DNA of 64,000 nucleotides from Ralstonia wenshanensis (GTDB taxonomy: Bacteria > Pseudomonadota > Gammaproteobacteria > Burkholderiales > Burkholderiaceae). The stretch spans positions 1,364,001-1,428,000 of the forward strand of contig NZ_CP076412.1 of NCBI RefSeq assembly GCF_021173085.1, in the 5' to 3' direction. The translations under genes and the position numbers were made by a program. Positions within the stretch are counted from its first letter, which is position 1, and every line of letters starts with the position of its first letter. Under the pieces are notes generated by a model. That model worked only from the letters and a program-made list of their open reading frames with translations. It was not told the origin of the DNA and did no database searches. This document shows, piece after piece, positions 42,553 to 51,425 of this stretch.

Positions 42553-43482
42553 CTACGAAGGCAACGGCGAAAGCATGCCAAGCCACGCCACAAGCGCCAG
42601 GATCAGCACGGCAAGACAGGTTTCCGCCAGCAGGCTGGTGCGCAGCGTCTTGATAGCGTCCGTGTAGTCGCCCGTGCGGATGGCGGCTGCAAGCCGGGGG
42701 CTCAATCGATAGCGATTGCCTGCAGCCAGCGCGAGCATCAACGCAAACAGCGTGAGCTTGCCAAGCAGCAACCATCCATACGGCATGGTGAAGAGTGGAT
42801 CGAACGTTGGGCCGGCGACAAACACGTAGTTGACGACGCCCGTGGCGACCAACATCCCAACGATGCACGTACCGATGGTCTCGAAGCCGCTTGCGGCACG
42901 GCCGAGTGTTTGCACCGAATCTGGCGTGCTGGCCTTCGCAGCCGACGACAGCAACACGAAAGCGACCAGCGCACCCACCCACATGCCAGCCGCCAGCAGA
43001 TGTGCGATGTCGGCAGCGAGATGGAACATGCCGCGCGCGCCGTCGTCCATGGCGCCGTGCCCGGCCCACGCAAGCGTGGCGAGTGCGATGGCGCCCGAAG
43101 CAGCAAACCCCGCTCGTTGGCGGCGGGTATTTCCGCGCCATGCGATTCCCACGACCAGACCGGCGGCAAGCACCACTACGCGCACCAGCCATGCCGCGCC
43201 GACTGCCGTGCCGGTCAGGATCATGTCGAAGACATGGCGGGTCAGCTCGCTGTAGCGCGTGGCGCCGGTCATCGCTTCGGCCATGGCCACCACATCCCAG
43301 ATCGACAGCACGATGCCGGCCAATACCGATGCTTCGGTCACCCTGCCGTACAACCGCGAGATGGCCGACGGCCGATCGGTTGGGTGCAGCGCGTAAAGGC
43401 TGAAGAGCGATACGCCAAAGAGCACCATCAAATCCAGATACAGCGCAAAGCGCAGGGTGACGGCCAGCCAGTCCTCCGGCAT
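42553..43482 (-). CDS. copD: Copper resistance protein CopD
   Basis: 309 aa with about eight membrane segments. The family pattern is seen in AWAGHGAMDDGARGMFHLAADIAHLLAAGMWVGAL (in blocks), which includes the His residues thought to bind copper. CopD works with CopC in copper uptake or transfer across the inner membrane. It starts 4 bp after the copC stop. Confidence 0.87.
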   Translation of the reverse strand: MPEDWLAVTLRFALYLDLMVLFGVSLFSLYALHPTDRPSAISRLYGRVTEASVLAGIVLSIWDVVAMAEAMTGATRYSELTRHVFDMILTGTAVGAAWLVRVVVLAAGLVVGIAWRGNTRRQRAGFAASGAIALATLAWAGHGAMDDGARGMFHLAADIAHLLAAGMWVGALVAFVLLSSAAKASTPDSVQTLGRAASGFETIGTCIVGMLVATGVVNYVFVAGPTFDPLFTMPYGWLLLGKLTLFALMLALAAGNRYRLSPRLAAAIRTGDYTDAIKTLRTSLLAETCLAVLILALVAWLGMLSPLPS

Positions 43483-43486
43483 CGCG

Positions 43487-43864
43487 TTACTTCACCTGGA
43501 ACGTGAGGTTGCCGGCCACGCGGTGGGTGTCTGCGGCCACGACATGCCAGTCGACGCGGTAGGCCCCGGGCGCGAGGGGCTGCGTGGGGGATACGGTCAG
43601 CGTGCGCCCGTCGGTGCTCGTGGCGACCTTGGAGGCGACATTTGTGGGGCCGGATGCTGCCGTCATGACCAGTGTTGCGTCGCAGAACTGCGCGACCAGT
43701 TTTTCCGAGAAATGGAGCGCAATCTGGGCCGGCGCAGGTCCCATCGATTTGTCGGCAGGATTGGCCGAGAGCAGCTTCGGATGGGCCAGCGCCAGCGTGG
43801 TGACGAGGGCGGCAACCACGGCCACGCACGCTTGGGCAAGTCGAGAAGTTCTGGGCATAGACAT
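43487..43864 (-). CDS. copC: Periplasmic copper-binding protein CopC
   Basis: 125 aa from ATG 43864 (AGGA 7 bp upstream). A signal peptide ends at LALA, so the mature chain starts with HPKLLSANPADKS; the N-terminal His is the Cu(II) ligand in CopC. The C-terminus has VDWHVVAADTHRVAGNLTFQV with two further candidate His ligands. CopC carries copper in the periplasm for CopD. The gene pair is divergent from the KAS III gene. Confidence 0.9.
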   Translation of the reverse strand: MSMPRTSRLAQACVAVVAALVTTLALAHPKLLSANPADKSMGPAPAQIALHFSEKLVAQFCDATLVMTAASGPTNVASKVATSTDGRTLTVSPTQPLAPGAYRVDWHVVAADTHRVAGNLTFQVK

Positions 43865-44053
43865 GCGGGTTTCCTGCGAAGTTGTGAGATGGCGGTTAGC
43901 GTAACGCATTGTTTTCCGCTGGGGGTTGCCCGCCGGCCCATGTGCGCGTGGGAGCGCAAGGTCAAAGTAGATGTAAACGACCACATCCTGCGCCCCGCAT
44001 TGCCAGGCCGATGTGCTATCGTCGCCGCCACGAAAAATTCACACATTCCGGGT

Positions 44054-45175
44054 ATGCACGACGTCGTCATCAGCGGCACGGGCCTGTGGGTCGCGCCCGA
44101 GGTCATCACCAACGAGGAGCTGGTCGCCTCCTACAACGCATACGCACAGCTCTACAACGCGCAGCACGCCGCAGCGATTGCTGCGGGCGAGTTGACGGCG
44201 CTGGCGGAGTCGTCGGCGGAGTTCATCGAGAAGGCGTCGGGTATTCGCCAGCGCTACGTGGTCGACAAGGCCGGCGTGCTGGACCCCACGCGCATGCGCC
44301 CGCATCTGACGCCGCGGCCTGACGATGCGCTCTCGCTGCAAGCCGAGATTGGCGTGGCCGCCGCGCGCGATGCATTGGCCGCCGCCGGCCGCGATGCCGC
44401 AGACGTCGACATGCTGCTGTGCGCGACGTCCAACTTCCAACGCCCGTATCCGGCATTGGGCGTGGAGATTCAGAACGGCATTGGCGCGGGCGGTTATGCG
44501 TTCGACATGAACGTCGCGTGCTCGTCGGCTACCTTCGGGCTGGAACAGGCCATCAATGCGGTGCGCAGCGGCACGGCGCGCGCCGCGCTGGTGGTGAGCC
44601 CGGAAATCACCTCCGGCCACCTCGATTGGAAAGACCGCGATTGCCACTTCATCTTCGGTGACGTGTGCACGGCCGTGCTGGTCGAGCGCGCCGAAGACAC
44701 GCGCTCCACAGACGCCTGGCGCGTGCTCGGCACCAAATGCGCGACGAGCTTTTCCAACAACATCCGCAACAACGCCGGCTACCTCTCGCGCAGCGAAGAT
44801 CGCAACCCGGACGACCGCGATCAGCTTTTCCGCCAGGAAGGCCGCAAGGTCTTCAAGGAAGTCTGCCCGATGGCCGCCGAGCACATTGCCGGCCATCTGC
44901 AGCAACTGGGCCACGCCCCGACCGACGTGCGCCGCTTCTGGCTGCATCAGGCCAACCTGGCCATGAACCAGCTGATCGGCAAGCGCCTGCTTGGGCACGA
45001 TGCATCGGCCGACGAGGCGCCAGTCATTCTGGATGAGTTCGCCAACACCGCATCGGCAGGTTCCATCATTGCGTTCCACCGTCATCGTGCCGACCTGAAG
45101 TCGGGCGACCTGGGCATGATCTGCTCGTTTGGCGCGGGCTATTCGATCGGCAGCGTGGCAGTGCAGAAGCTGTAA
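44054..45175 (+). CDS. 3-oxoacyl-ACP synthase III-type enzyme
   Basis: 373 aa from ATG 44054; the frame open back to 43457 is antisense to copC. It has the KAS III fold and the full triad: Cys156 (MNVACSSATF), His298 (LHQAN) and Asn331 (EFANTAS). It is longer than FabH (about 320 aa) and has inserts around residues 75-95 and 235-265, so it resembles the mid-chain or acyl-CoA-using KAS III group described in Ralstonia and Pseudomonas (FabW, FabY), but the assignment to one of them is uncertain. The ribosome binding site is weak. Confidence 0.82.
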   Translation: MHDVVISGTGLWVAPEVITNEELVASYNAYAQLYNAQHAAAIAAGELTALAESSAEFIEKASGIRQRYVVDKAGVLDPTRMRPHLTPRPDDALSLQAEIGVAAARDALAAAGRDAADVDMLLCATSNFQRPYPALGVEIQNGIGAGGYAFDMNVACSSATFGLEQAINAVRSGTARAALVVSPEITSGHLDWKDRDCHFIFGDVCTAVLVERAEDTRSTDAWRVLGTKCATSFSNNIRNNAGYLSRSEDRNPDDRDQLFRQEGRKVFKEVCPMAAEHIAGHLQQLGHAPTDVRRFWLHQANLAMNQLIGKRLLGHDASADEAPVILDEFANTASAGSIIAFHRHRADLKSGDLGMICSFGAGYSIGSVAVQKL

Positions 45176-45202
45176 TCACCCGCATCGACTCGCCGGCGAT
45201 GC

Positions 45203-46315
45203 TCAGCTTTGAGCGGGCAGCGTCGCCCCGAAAAAGTCCAGCGCCCGGCGCACGGCCTGGGCATGCACCGCATCGCGATCCACGCCGGGGTTGTCCTTGC
45301 ACAGCAGCGGCACATGGGGTGCGGCCCCCCGCAGGCATGTATCCACGAACGTGTAGTGCGACGCGCCCGGCACCAGCAGCAGATCGGCCTTGGGCAGCAT
45401 CTTGGCGACGCGTCGCACGTTGGTGTCAACGGGCACGGTGGTATCCGCATCTCCGGCCATCAGCGAAACGGGGATGCTGATGTTGGCGAGCGACGTGGCG
45501 TCCATCGCCATGCCCAGTGCAGGCGCCATCGCAAAGACGGCTTTGATGCGTGCGTCGCGGTAAGACGCACCGGAGCGGGCGAGGGACGCTTCCGTCTGCG
45601 GTGACCTCGTTGTGTCGGCAGCCGGGTTGATCTGCGCGCGGGCCATCTCCGGCGGATGGCAGATTGCATCGCCCTTTGGCGAGCTGCAGAACGCCATGAA
45701 GGCGGCGACATCCGTGCGCGCACCGGCCAGCTCCAGCACGGTATAGCCGCCCAACGAGAAGCCCACTGCGCCGATGCGCGTGCGGTCAACATGTGCGCCC
45801 AATACGGGATCGGCGAGCACGCCATCCAACACTTCGCTCACATCGGTGGCGCGCTCCCACCACAGCATGAAGCCGTCGTGCGTGAGCGGTTTCAGCGCCG
45901 TGTTGCCCGGGTGGTTCACGCCCGCGACGATGTAGCCGTGCGCGGCCAGAGCAGCGGCCATCCAATCGAGGCTCCCAGCCGTGCCGCCGGTGCCATGTGA
46001 AAGCAGCAGCAAGGGATATTGCGCCTGCGCTGACGCGACGGGCGCTTCGCCCGCAGATGGCTGCATGCGGAACGGCGACCGGCCCGGTGCATCGACGTTG
46101 TGCGAAACCTCCGGCAGAGAAACGTCCACCGGATACCAGACGTTGGTAATGAGCGCCCGCGTACGTGCGCCGCGCCAATGGCGTTCAGCCTGCGGGTGGA
46201 ACGCGCGGGTAGTTTCACCCACGTGGTACGGCGCTGCGGGCTCGTCAGCGGAACCGCCATAGGCAGCGCCCATGGCAAAGGCCGCCAGCGCGGCGGCAAG
46301 GCAACGACGCAACAT
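45203..46315 (-). CDS. Secreted alpha/beta-hydrolase, PAF-acetylhydrolase/dienelactone hydrolase-like
   Basis: 370 aa with a signal peptide (residues 1 to about 23). The oxyanion region is LLLLSHGTGGTAGSLDWM and the nucleophile elbow is GFSLGGYT (Ser in GxSxG). The downstream Asp (AGDADTTVP) and His (GASHYTF) are visible. This pattern matches PAF-acetylhydrolase-like and dienelactone hydrolase-like exported esterases. The substrate is unknown. It is followed by the AraC gene on the same strand, upstream of it in transcription. Confidence 0.82.
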   Translation of the reverse strand: MLRRCLAAALAAFAMGAAYGGSADEPAAPYHVGETTRAFHPQAERHWRGARTRALITNVWYPVDVSLPEVSHNVDAPGRSPFRMQPSAGEAPVASAQAQYPLLLLSHGTGGTAGSLDWMAAALAAHGYIVAGVNHPGNTALKPLTHDGFMLWWERATDVSEVLDGVLADPVLGAHVDRTRIGAVGFSLGGYTVLELAGARTDVAAFMAFCSSPKGDAICHPPEMARAQINPAADTTRSPQTEASLARSGASYRDARIKAVFAMAPALGMAMDATSLANISIPVSLMAGDADTTVPVDTNVRRVAKMLPKADLLLVPGASHYTFVDTCLRGAAPHVPLLCKDNPGVDRDAVHAQAVRRALDFFGATLPAQS

Positions 46316-46317
46316 CT

Positions 46318-47157
46318 TTACTCCTTGCGGATGGGGATCATCAAGTCAGTCACGCAGGCGCGAGGCGGACGGTGCCGCCCGGGGCTGCGATACAACTCAA
46401 GCGCCGGCCGGTCGTCCGGTTCGAAGCCGTAGCTTGGGAGGCAACCGCCGTAGAGCGCCTGCATGGTGGGCGCGATCAGCGCATAGGGGCCGATCAGCCG
46501 ATGGCAGGCGTAGAGGCCGCCTTCGATGCGCATCGGCTGCAGCCCGTCAGTCATCGCGCGGGGTGTATCGAGGATGACGCCCGCGAAGTACTCGAACGAG
46601 CCAGGCGTTTCCGGATCGCCATAGCAGACGCCAATGCGGTCGGGCGCATCCGCCGATTCCAACTCGATGCCGAGCAGCTGCCGCAGCATGACGAACGTCT
46701 GGCGGATAGTTGCGACGGGGCCGTCGTGGCGCAGGCAGAGCGCGTGCAGAGGCGGCTGCTCGATCAGCTCGATGGGCGGTAGGTCTGCAGTCTCGGTGCT
46801 GCGCGCATTCAGCGCCTGCTGCCGGGTCTGGAACGCGCGCGGGCTCACGCCGGTGAACTCGCGAAAGGCGCGAGCGAATGCCTGCGGGCTTCCATAGCCG
46901 ACGTTGAGCGCGACGTCGGTGACGGAATCTTCTGCGCCGCTCAACCGGTGCGCAGCCTGCGCCAGCCGCATGCGCTGGACGGTCTCAAACACCCCTTCGC
47001 CAGTGAGCGCCCGGTAAATGCGATGAAAATGAAACGGAGACAGGTGCGCCACCGCCGCCAGGCTCTGCACGGTATGCGGCGCTGCAGGGTCGGCCAGGAT
47101 CGCCTCGATCACGCGGGCGATGCGGCGGTAGTAATCGTGTTCAGTGCGGGGCTTCAT
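46318..47157 (-). CDS. AraC-family regulator with GyrI-like effector domain
   Basis: 279 aa from ATG 47157; the longer frame to 47370 overlaps the LysR gene. Two AraC helix-turn-helix motifs lie at residues 10-110 (VQSLAAVAHLSPFHFHRIYRALTGEGV, in blocks, and VTDVALNVGYGSPQAFARAFREF). The C-terminal 155 residues are a GyrI/SOUL-like small-molecule binding domain (PPIELIEQPPLHALCLRH, GGLYACHRLIGPY). This is the Rob/SbmC domain combination. It ends 3 bp before the hydrolase gene starts. Confidence 0.87.
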   Translation of the reverse strand: MKPRTEHDYYRRIARVIEAILADPAAPHTVQSLAAVAHLSPFHFHRIYRALTGEGVFETVQRMRLAQAAHRLSGAEDSVTDVALNVGYGSPQAFARAFREFTGVSPRAFQTRQQALNARSTETADLPPIELIEQPPLHALCLRHDGPVATIRQTFVMLRQLLGIELESADAPDRIGVCYGDPETPGSFEYFAGVILDTPRAMTDGLQPMRIEGGLYACHRLIGPYALIAPTMQALYGGCLPSYGFEPDDRPALELYRSPGRHRPPRACVTDLMIPIRKE

Positions 47158-47236
47158 GCGGCAAAGCATAGTCGCCCCGCAGGCGCTGTGCGGTGCAGCG
47201 ATTGCGCAAAATGCGCGTGGGGAGATGGGCGTTCCG

Positions 47237-48091
47237 CTACCGTCCGCCCGTGGCCCGCAAGGTGGAGGCGAAGGTCCGCAGCGCCTTCTTTGCCGTCGGA
47301 TCGGCGAGCCGCGAATGCAGCACCACGCTGCGCGACGGAAGCGGCGGCAGACCGAGCGCTTCGCCCACATCGATGGTGCCGGCGGGTGCCACGCGGCGGC
47401 TCAGTGCCGCCACTGCAAGACCGGCTGCCACCGCCGCGCCAATGGTGGCGACGCCGCCGCCGATAAACACCTCTTGCCAGGCGATGCCCGCGGCGTCCAA
47501 TGCCGTCGTTGCCATCTGCCGTATGCGGCATGTTTCGGTCTGATTTGCCAGGCGGACCGGTTCGCCCGCGCGGTGCTCGAAATCCGGTGCGGCCATCCAG
47601 CCGAACGGCTCTTCCATGAGGACTTCGCCGTCGGTGCGCCGGTTGTCGTGGCGCAGCACGATGGCGGCATCCAACACGCCGGCTTCGAACATCTCCAGGA
47701 TTTCCCAGGAACTGGCGATGCGGATCTCCAGTGTGAGCGTCGGTTCGGCCCGGCCCATCTGTCGCAGCAGGCGCGGCAGTTCCGCGCCGACGATGTGGTG
47801 GCTCATCCCGAGCGACAAGCGTCGCCGTTCCACGCCAAACGAGCCCAGGGCGCCTTCGTGCGCAGCGACCAGGTCACGCGCTGCCGCCAGAAACGCCGCG
47901 CCATCCTGAGACAGCCGCACCAGGCGCGGCGTGCGTTCCAGAAGCCGGCGGCCCAGCACCTCTTCCAGCCGCTTGATCTTCAGGCTCACGGCGGATTGCG
48001 TGGAATCCATGGCCTGCGCCGCGCGCGTGAAGCTCTTCAGATCGGCGGTCAGCACGAAGGCCTGGACGGCCTCCAGATCGAGCATCTTCAT
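47237..48091 (-). CDS. LysR-family regulator
   Basis: 284 aa. The N-terminal helix-turn-helix (LEAVQAFVLTADLKSFTRAAQAMDSTQSAVSLKIKRLE, in blocks) and an effector domain are complete. It is divergent from the tautomerase gene. A perfect 10-bp inverted repeat starts only 3 bp upstream of its start codon, so autoregulation is likely. Confidence 0.88.
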   Translation of the reverse strand: MKMLDLEAVQAFVLTADLKSFTRAAQAMDSTQSAVSLKIKRLEEVLGRRLLERTPRLVRLSQDGAAFLAAARDLVAAHEGALGSFGVERRRLSLGMSHHIVGAELPRLLRQMGRAEPTLTLEIRIASSWEILEMFEAGVLDAAIVLRHDNRRTDGEVLMEEPFGWMAAPDFEHRAGEPVRLANQTETCRIRQMATTALDAAGIAWQEVFIGGGVATIGAAVAAGLAVAALSRRVAPAGTIDVGEALGLPPLPSRSVVLHSRLADPTAKKALRTFASTLRATGGR

Positions 48092-48093
48092 GG

Positions 48094-48122
48094 TTCAATC
48101 ATTTTGAAATCGAATGATTGAA
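48094..48122. promoter_or_regulatory. Perfect dyad, probable LysR operator
   Basis: TTCAATCATT (48094-48103), 9-bp spacer, AATGATTGAA (48113-48122). It includes a T-N11-A type core and lies between the LysR gene and the tautomerase gene. A further half site, TTCAATGATCAA, begins near 48139. Confidence 0.75.
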
Positions 48123-48194
48123 ATATCTTAGGATGCCTTTTTTCAATGATCAACGTGGGGCATTCTGTGGTCACTGCAAACCAAGGAGTGGACC

Positions 48195-48578
48195 ATGCCT
48201 CTCGTTCAAGTGTCGCTGCGGCGCGGCAAGCCTGCCGCTTATCACCAGGCCCTCTTCGACGGCGTCTATCGCGCCATGCGCGAGACGTTCAACGTGCCGG
48301 AAGACGACCGCTTCATGACGCTGACCGAGCACGACGCCAGCACCTTCAGCGTCAGCCCGAACTACTTCGGCATCGCGCGCAGCGACGACGTGGTGATCAT
48401 CCAGATCACCGCGAACAACACGCGCAACCTGCAGCAGAAGCAGGCGCTCTATCGCCGCATCGTCGAGTTGCTGGGCGACAAGCCCGGCGTGCGGCCCGAA
48501 GACGTGTTCATCAACCTGGTGGAGGTGCTGCCCGAGAACTGGTCGTTCGGTAACGGTCTCGCGCAGTACGCGAAATGA
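48195..48578 (+). CDS. Tautomerase/MIF-superfamily protein
   Basis: 127 aa. The catalytic proline is the first residue after Met (MPLVQVSLRRGK). The rest has the beta-alpha-beta pattern of a 4-oxalocrotonate-tautomerase relative (DVVIIQITANNTRNLQQKQALYRRIVELL in blocks, then VRPEDVFINLVEVLPENWSFGNGLAQY). Members act on small keto/enol or halogenated acids. Expression is probably controlled by the divergent LysR regulator. Confidence 0.87.
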   Translation: MPLVQVSLRRGKPAAYHQALFDGVYRAMRETFNVPEDDRFMTLTEHDASTFSVSPNYFGIARSDDVVIIQITANNTRNLQQKQALYRRIVELLGDKPGVRPEDVFINLVEVLPENWSFGNGLAQYAK

Positions 48579-48700
48579 CGCCGCGCCAGGCGCTGCTGGC
48601 GCACCTGGGCGGTGTGTTGTGGGCAGCAGTGTTGATCGTCGGCGCGGCGGTCACGTTGGCGGCGCTCGCGCGTGACGTATTGCACAGGCTCAGTCCTTGA
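48575..48700 (+). CDS. 41-aa single-pass membrane peptide coupled to the tautomerase
   Basis: ATG 48575 overlaps the tautomerase stop (ATGA). The peptide is MTPRQALLAHLGGVLWAA, then VLIVGAAVTLAALARDVL and a short polar tail. It has one hydrophobic helix of about 22 residues with a positively charged end. The overlap and the membrane-helix composition support a real small protein, but it also overlaps the 3' end of the convergent SRPBCC gene by 11 bp. Confidence 0.5.
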   Translation: MTPRQALLAHLGGVLWAAVLIVGAAVTLAALARDVLHRLSP

Positions 48701-49649
48701 GCGAGTTGCCCAGCATGTCGAGCAGGAACTGCGTGCCGCGCTCGCGCGATCCGGAATCGTCGTAGCCATCCAGGAAGGCGCCTTGCTCGGTCATCACGAG
48801 GTGCGTGCCGCCGGAGCCGTCCTTGGGCTCGCGCAATTCCAACGTGGCGAGCGAGGCGGAGATCTTGCGGTCGTCCAGATGCATCACGTACGAATAGACG
48901 ACGCGTTCGTTTGGGATGACGTCGTGATACAGCGCCTCGAAGCTGGAGACGACACCGCTGACCCACCGGCCCTTGACGACTTCGCGGCCGCCGGGCGTGG
49001 CGTCCATCTCACGCACGAGCAGCGTGTAGCCGTTGCCGCCGGCAAACCACTTGGCCTTGGCGGCCGGGTCGGTCAACGCCTTGAACACGCGCGAGCGCGG
49101 TGCATCGTACGTGCGCTCCACCGTGAAGGTGGCATGCACGACCGAGCGCTGGATGCCATCGGCCACCGGCACGCTTGCGGCTTCGCGCTCCAGCTTGTCG
49201 AGCGTCTGCTTCCAGCCTTCGGACGCGCCCTTGATCATCATCTCGGCAATCGGGGCGAGCGGCGTGTGGGTTTGCGTGACTTCCATGCGTGTGCCCCCGC
49301 ACTCTTCGGCAAACGTGACGACGGTGTGGGCGTTCATCAGCGGGCGGTTGTCGCCGTCTACAACGTTCATGTCGATGACCAGGCGCGCGTTAGGCACGAT
49401 CTCAAGAAAGTGGCCGCGCGACCAGTGGTCTTGCCCCTCGGGCGAGCGCATGCAGACGTCAAATTTGCCGCCCACGCGAAACTCGACCGTCGCTTCGGGC
49501 ACCGTGAAGTGCGTCGGGCAGAACCATCGCTTGATGTGCTCGGCGGTGCTCCAGGCCTTGAACACCCAGTCGCGCGATACGGGGAAGGTGCGCGAGATCA
49601 CGAGGGGGCGCAGGGTCGTGCCGGCGGGGCTGTCAATGGTCGTCGTCAT
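48690..49649 (-). CDS. Tandem SRPBCC (AHSA1-like) domain protein
   Basis: 319 aa with two START/AHSA1-type domains: residues about 17-155 (ISRTFPVSRDWVFKAWSTAEHIKRWFCP in blocks) and about 170-315 (VERTYDAPRSRVFKALTDPAAKAKWFAGG in blocks). Proteins of this family bind hydrophobic ligands. Single-domain forms accompany ArsR regulators very often, while two in one chain is less usual. It overlaps the arsR-like gene by 17 bp and is co-transcribed with it. Confidence 0.85.
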   Translation of the reverse strand: MTTTIDSPAGTTLRPLVISRTFPVSRDWVFKAWSTAEHIKRWFCPTHFTVPEATVEFRVGGKFDVCMRSPEGQDHWSRGHFLEIVPNARLVIDMNVVDGDNRPLMNAHTVVTFAEECGGTRMEVTQTHTPLAPIAEMMIKGASEGWKQTLDKLEREAASVPVADGIQRSVVHATFTVERTYDAPRSRVFKALTDPAAKAKWFAGGNGYTLLVREMDATPGGREVVKGRWVSGVVSSFEALYHDVIPNERVVYSYVMHLDDRKISASLATLELREPKDGSGGTHLVMTEQGAFLDGYDDSGSRERGTQFLLDMLGNSLKD

Positions 49650-49989
49650 GCAAGTCTCCTTCAGTTTTCAGAGTTTCCAGATAGGCGCCGAGGCGGTCGA
49701 AGTGCTGTTCCCACTCCAGGCGCCGCTGGTTGATCCACTGCTCTGCGAGGCTCAGCGCCTCGGGTTCGATACGGCAAGTCCGCACGCGGCCCACCTTTTC
49801 CGATCGCACGAGACCGGAGTGCTCTAGCACCGCCAGGTGCTGCATCACCGCAGGCAGCGAGATATCGAGAGGTTGGGCAAGTTCGCTCACCGACGCCGGC
49901 CCGCGCACGAGCTGGACCAGCATCGCGCGCCGGTTGCCGTCGGCCAGTGCCTGGAAGGCGAGATCGAGGGAAGTGTCATGGTTAAGCAT
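49633..49989 (-). CDS. ArsR-family regulator
   Basis: 118 aa with a winged helix (FQALADGNRRAMLVQLVRGPASVSELAQPLDISLPAVMQHLAVLE, in blocks). It lacks the Cys-x-Cys metal site of ArsR/SmtB, so it is of the non-metal subgroup that is paired with SRPBCC/AHSA1 proteins. It is the first gene of the pair and probably represses it. Confidence 0.88.
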   Translation of the reverse strand: MLNHDTSLDLAFQALADGNRRAMLVQLVRGPASVSELAQPLDISLPAVMQHLAVLEHSGLVRSEKVGRVRTCRIEPEALSLAEQWINQRRLEWEQHFDRLGAYLETLKTEGDLHDDDH

Positions 49990-50056
49990 GTGGTTAACTA
50001 TAGCGACTTCGAATAGTTAAGCAAGTACTTTATCTTTCCGTCGTTGACACACCGAT

Positions 50057-50094
50057 TTACTTCGCATACAAAGTAAAACACTTCGCATACGAAC
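50057..50094. promoter_or_regulatory. Repeat cluster in the arsR/hydrolase divergent promoter
   Basis: ACTTCGCATAC occurs twice (near 50059 and 50080), and TTACTT (50057-50062) forms an inverted pair with AAGTAA (50071-50076). It sits just upstream of the hydrolase-marR-enoyl-CoA hydratase operon, so the MarR protein at 50991 is the best candidate for binding. Confidence 0.55.
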
Positions 50095-50106
50095 TAAATC
50101 GACGTC

Positions 50107-50994
50107 ATGGACAGCACGCCGCAAACGATTCTCGCTACCGACGGCTACCCGCTGGGTGCCATGCTCTGGACGGCTGCCAGCACGCCGCAGGGCGTGGTGG
50201 TCATGCATCCGGCCACGGGCGTGCCGCAGCGCATCTATCAAGCGTTTGCCAAATTTCTGGCCGAGCGCGGCTTTCACACGATTACGTACGACTACCGCGG
50301 CATCGGCGCATCCCGGCCCAAGAGCCTGCGGCGTTTTGCGGCCCGCATGCGCGACTGGGCGCTGCTCGACGCAGAAGGCGTGATGCGATGGGCGAAGGCG
50401 CGTTATCCGGAACTGCCACAACTGGCGGTCGGACACTCGGTCGGCGGCCACGCCATCGGCCTGTGCTGCGCCGACTGGGATGTCGCGGGCGTGGTGCAAG
50501 TGGCCTGCCACACGGGCAACTCGCGCTTCATCCGCCAACGCGGCGAACGCTGGCGCGTGGAGCTGATCCTGCGCGCCGTTGGCCCGTCGATGGCCCGGCT
50601 GATCGGCTACGTGCCCGGCAAGCGCCTCGGCCTGGGCGAAGACCTGCCGGGCGGCGTCGCCATCGAATGGGGCGCATGGGCCGGCATGCCGCGCTACTTT
50701 TTCGATGACCCCACGCTCGGCGCCATCGAGCGCTTCAACCGCGTCACGCATCCCGTGCTCGTCTACGGCTTTGACGACGACCCGTGGGCCACGCCCGCCG
50801 CCATCAACGCGTTGACCATGCACTTCACGAACACGTGGGTCGAGCGCCGGCAGATCGCGCCTGCGCAGGCCGGCGGCGCGGTGGGGCACATGGGCTTCTT
50901 CCGTTCGCAGTTTGCCGCCACGCTGTGGCCAGGTCTGGTGGATTGGCTGCGCGAGCGTGCCGCCGCCACACGCAACGAAGCGGAGGCCGCATGA
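50107..50994 (+). CDS. Alpha/beta-hydrolase
   Basis: 295 aa. The hydrolase fold signs are the strand-turn GVVVMHPATGVPQRIY, the YDYRGIGAS motif and the elbow VGHSVGGHA (GxSxG). The His near the C-terminus (GAVGHMGFF) completes the triad. The substrate is unknown. It is the first of three overlapping genes with a MarR regulator and an enoyl-CoA hydratase, so fatty or aromatic acyl compounds are likely. Confidence 0.82.
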   Translation: MDSTPQTILATDGYPLGAMLWTAASTPQGVVVMHPATGVPQRIYQAFAKFLAERGFHTITYDYRGIGASRPKSLRRFAARMRDWALLDAEGVMRWAKARYPELPQLAVGHSVGGHAIGLCCADWDVAGVVQVACHTGNSRFIRQRGERWRVELILRAVGPSMARLIGYVPGKRLGLGEDLPGGVAIEWGAWAGMPRYFFDDPTLGAIERFNRVTHPVLVYGFDDDPWATPAAINALTMHFTNTWVERRQIAPAQAGGAVGHMGFFRSQFAATLWPGLVDWLRERAAATRNEAEAA

Positions 50995-51425
50995 CAGCAC
51001 CCGACCGCCGCCTCGTCTATCTGATCAGCGTTGGGCAACGCCGCCTGCAGCGCTGGATTCAATCGCGCACCGGCGAGGGTGTGACCGCCGCGCAATCCGG
51101 CCTGCTGTTCTTCCTGGAGAAGAACGACGGCGCGTTGATGCGCGAAGCCGGCGCCGCGTTGGACCTCGGCCCCTCCGCCATGAGCGGCCTGGTTGATCGC
51201 TCAGTCGACGCGGGCCTCATCGAGCGCCGCGCCGATGCCAAGGATGGCCGCGCCTGGCAGCTCTGGATCACGCCCGCCGGCCGCGACGCCTTGGCCGAAA
51301 CACGCACCGGCCTGGCCGAACTGAACGCGCGGCTGACCGAAGGTTTTACCGACGCCGAGATCGACGTTGTCGCACGCTGGCTGGCCAGTCTGCAAACCAA
51401 GTTCCCCACCGGAGACGAGCAATGA
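50991..51425 (+). CDS. MarR-family regulator
   Basis: 144 aa from ATG 50991 (overlaps the hydrolase stop); a longer frame starting at 50784 lies inside the hydrolase gene. Winged helix: GLLFFLEKNDGALMREAGAALDLGPSAMSGLVDRSVDAGLIERR, in blocks. It probably controls its own operon, with the operator near 50057-50094. The stop overlaps the enoyl-CoA hydratase start. Confidence 0.88.
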   Translation: MTAPDRRLVYLISVGQRRLQRWIQSRTGEGVTAAQSGLLFFLEKNDGALMREAGAALDLGPSAMSGLVDRSVDAGLIERRADAKDGRAWQLWITPAGRDALAETRTGLAELNARLTEGFTDAEIDVVARWLASLQTKFPTGDEQ

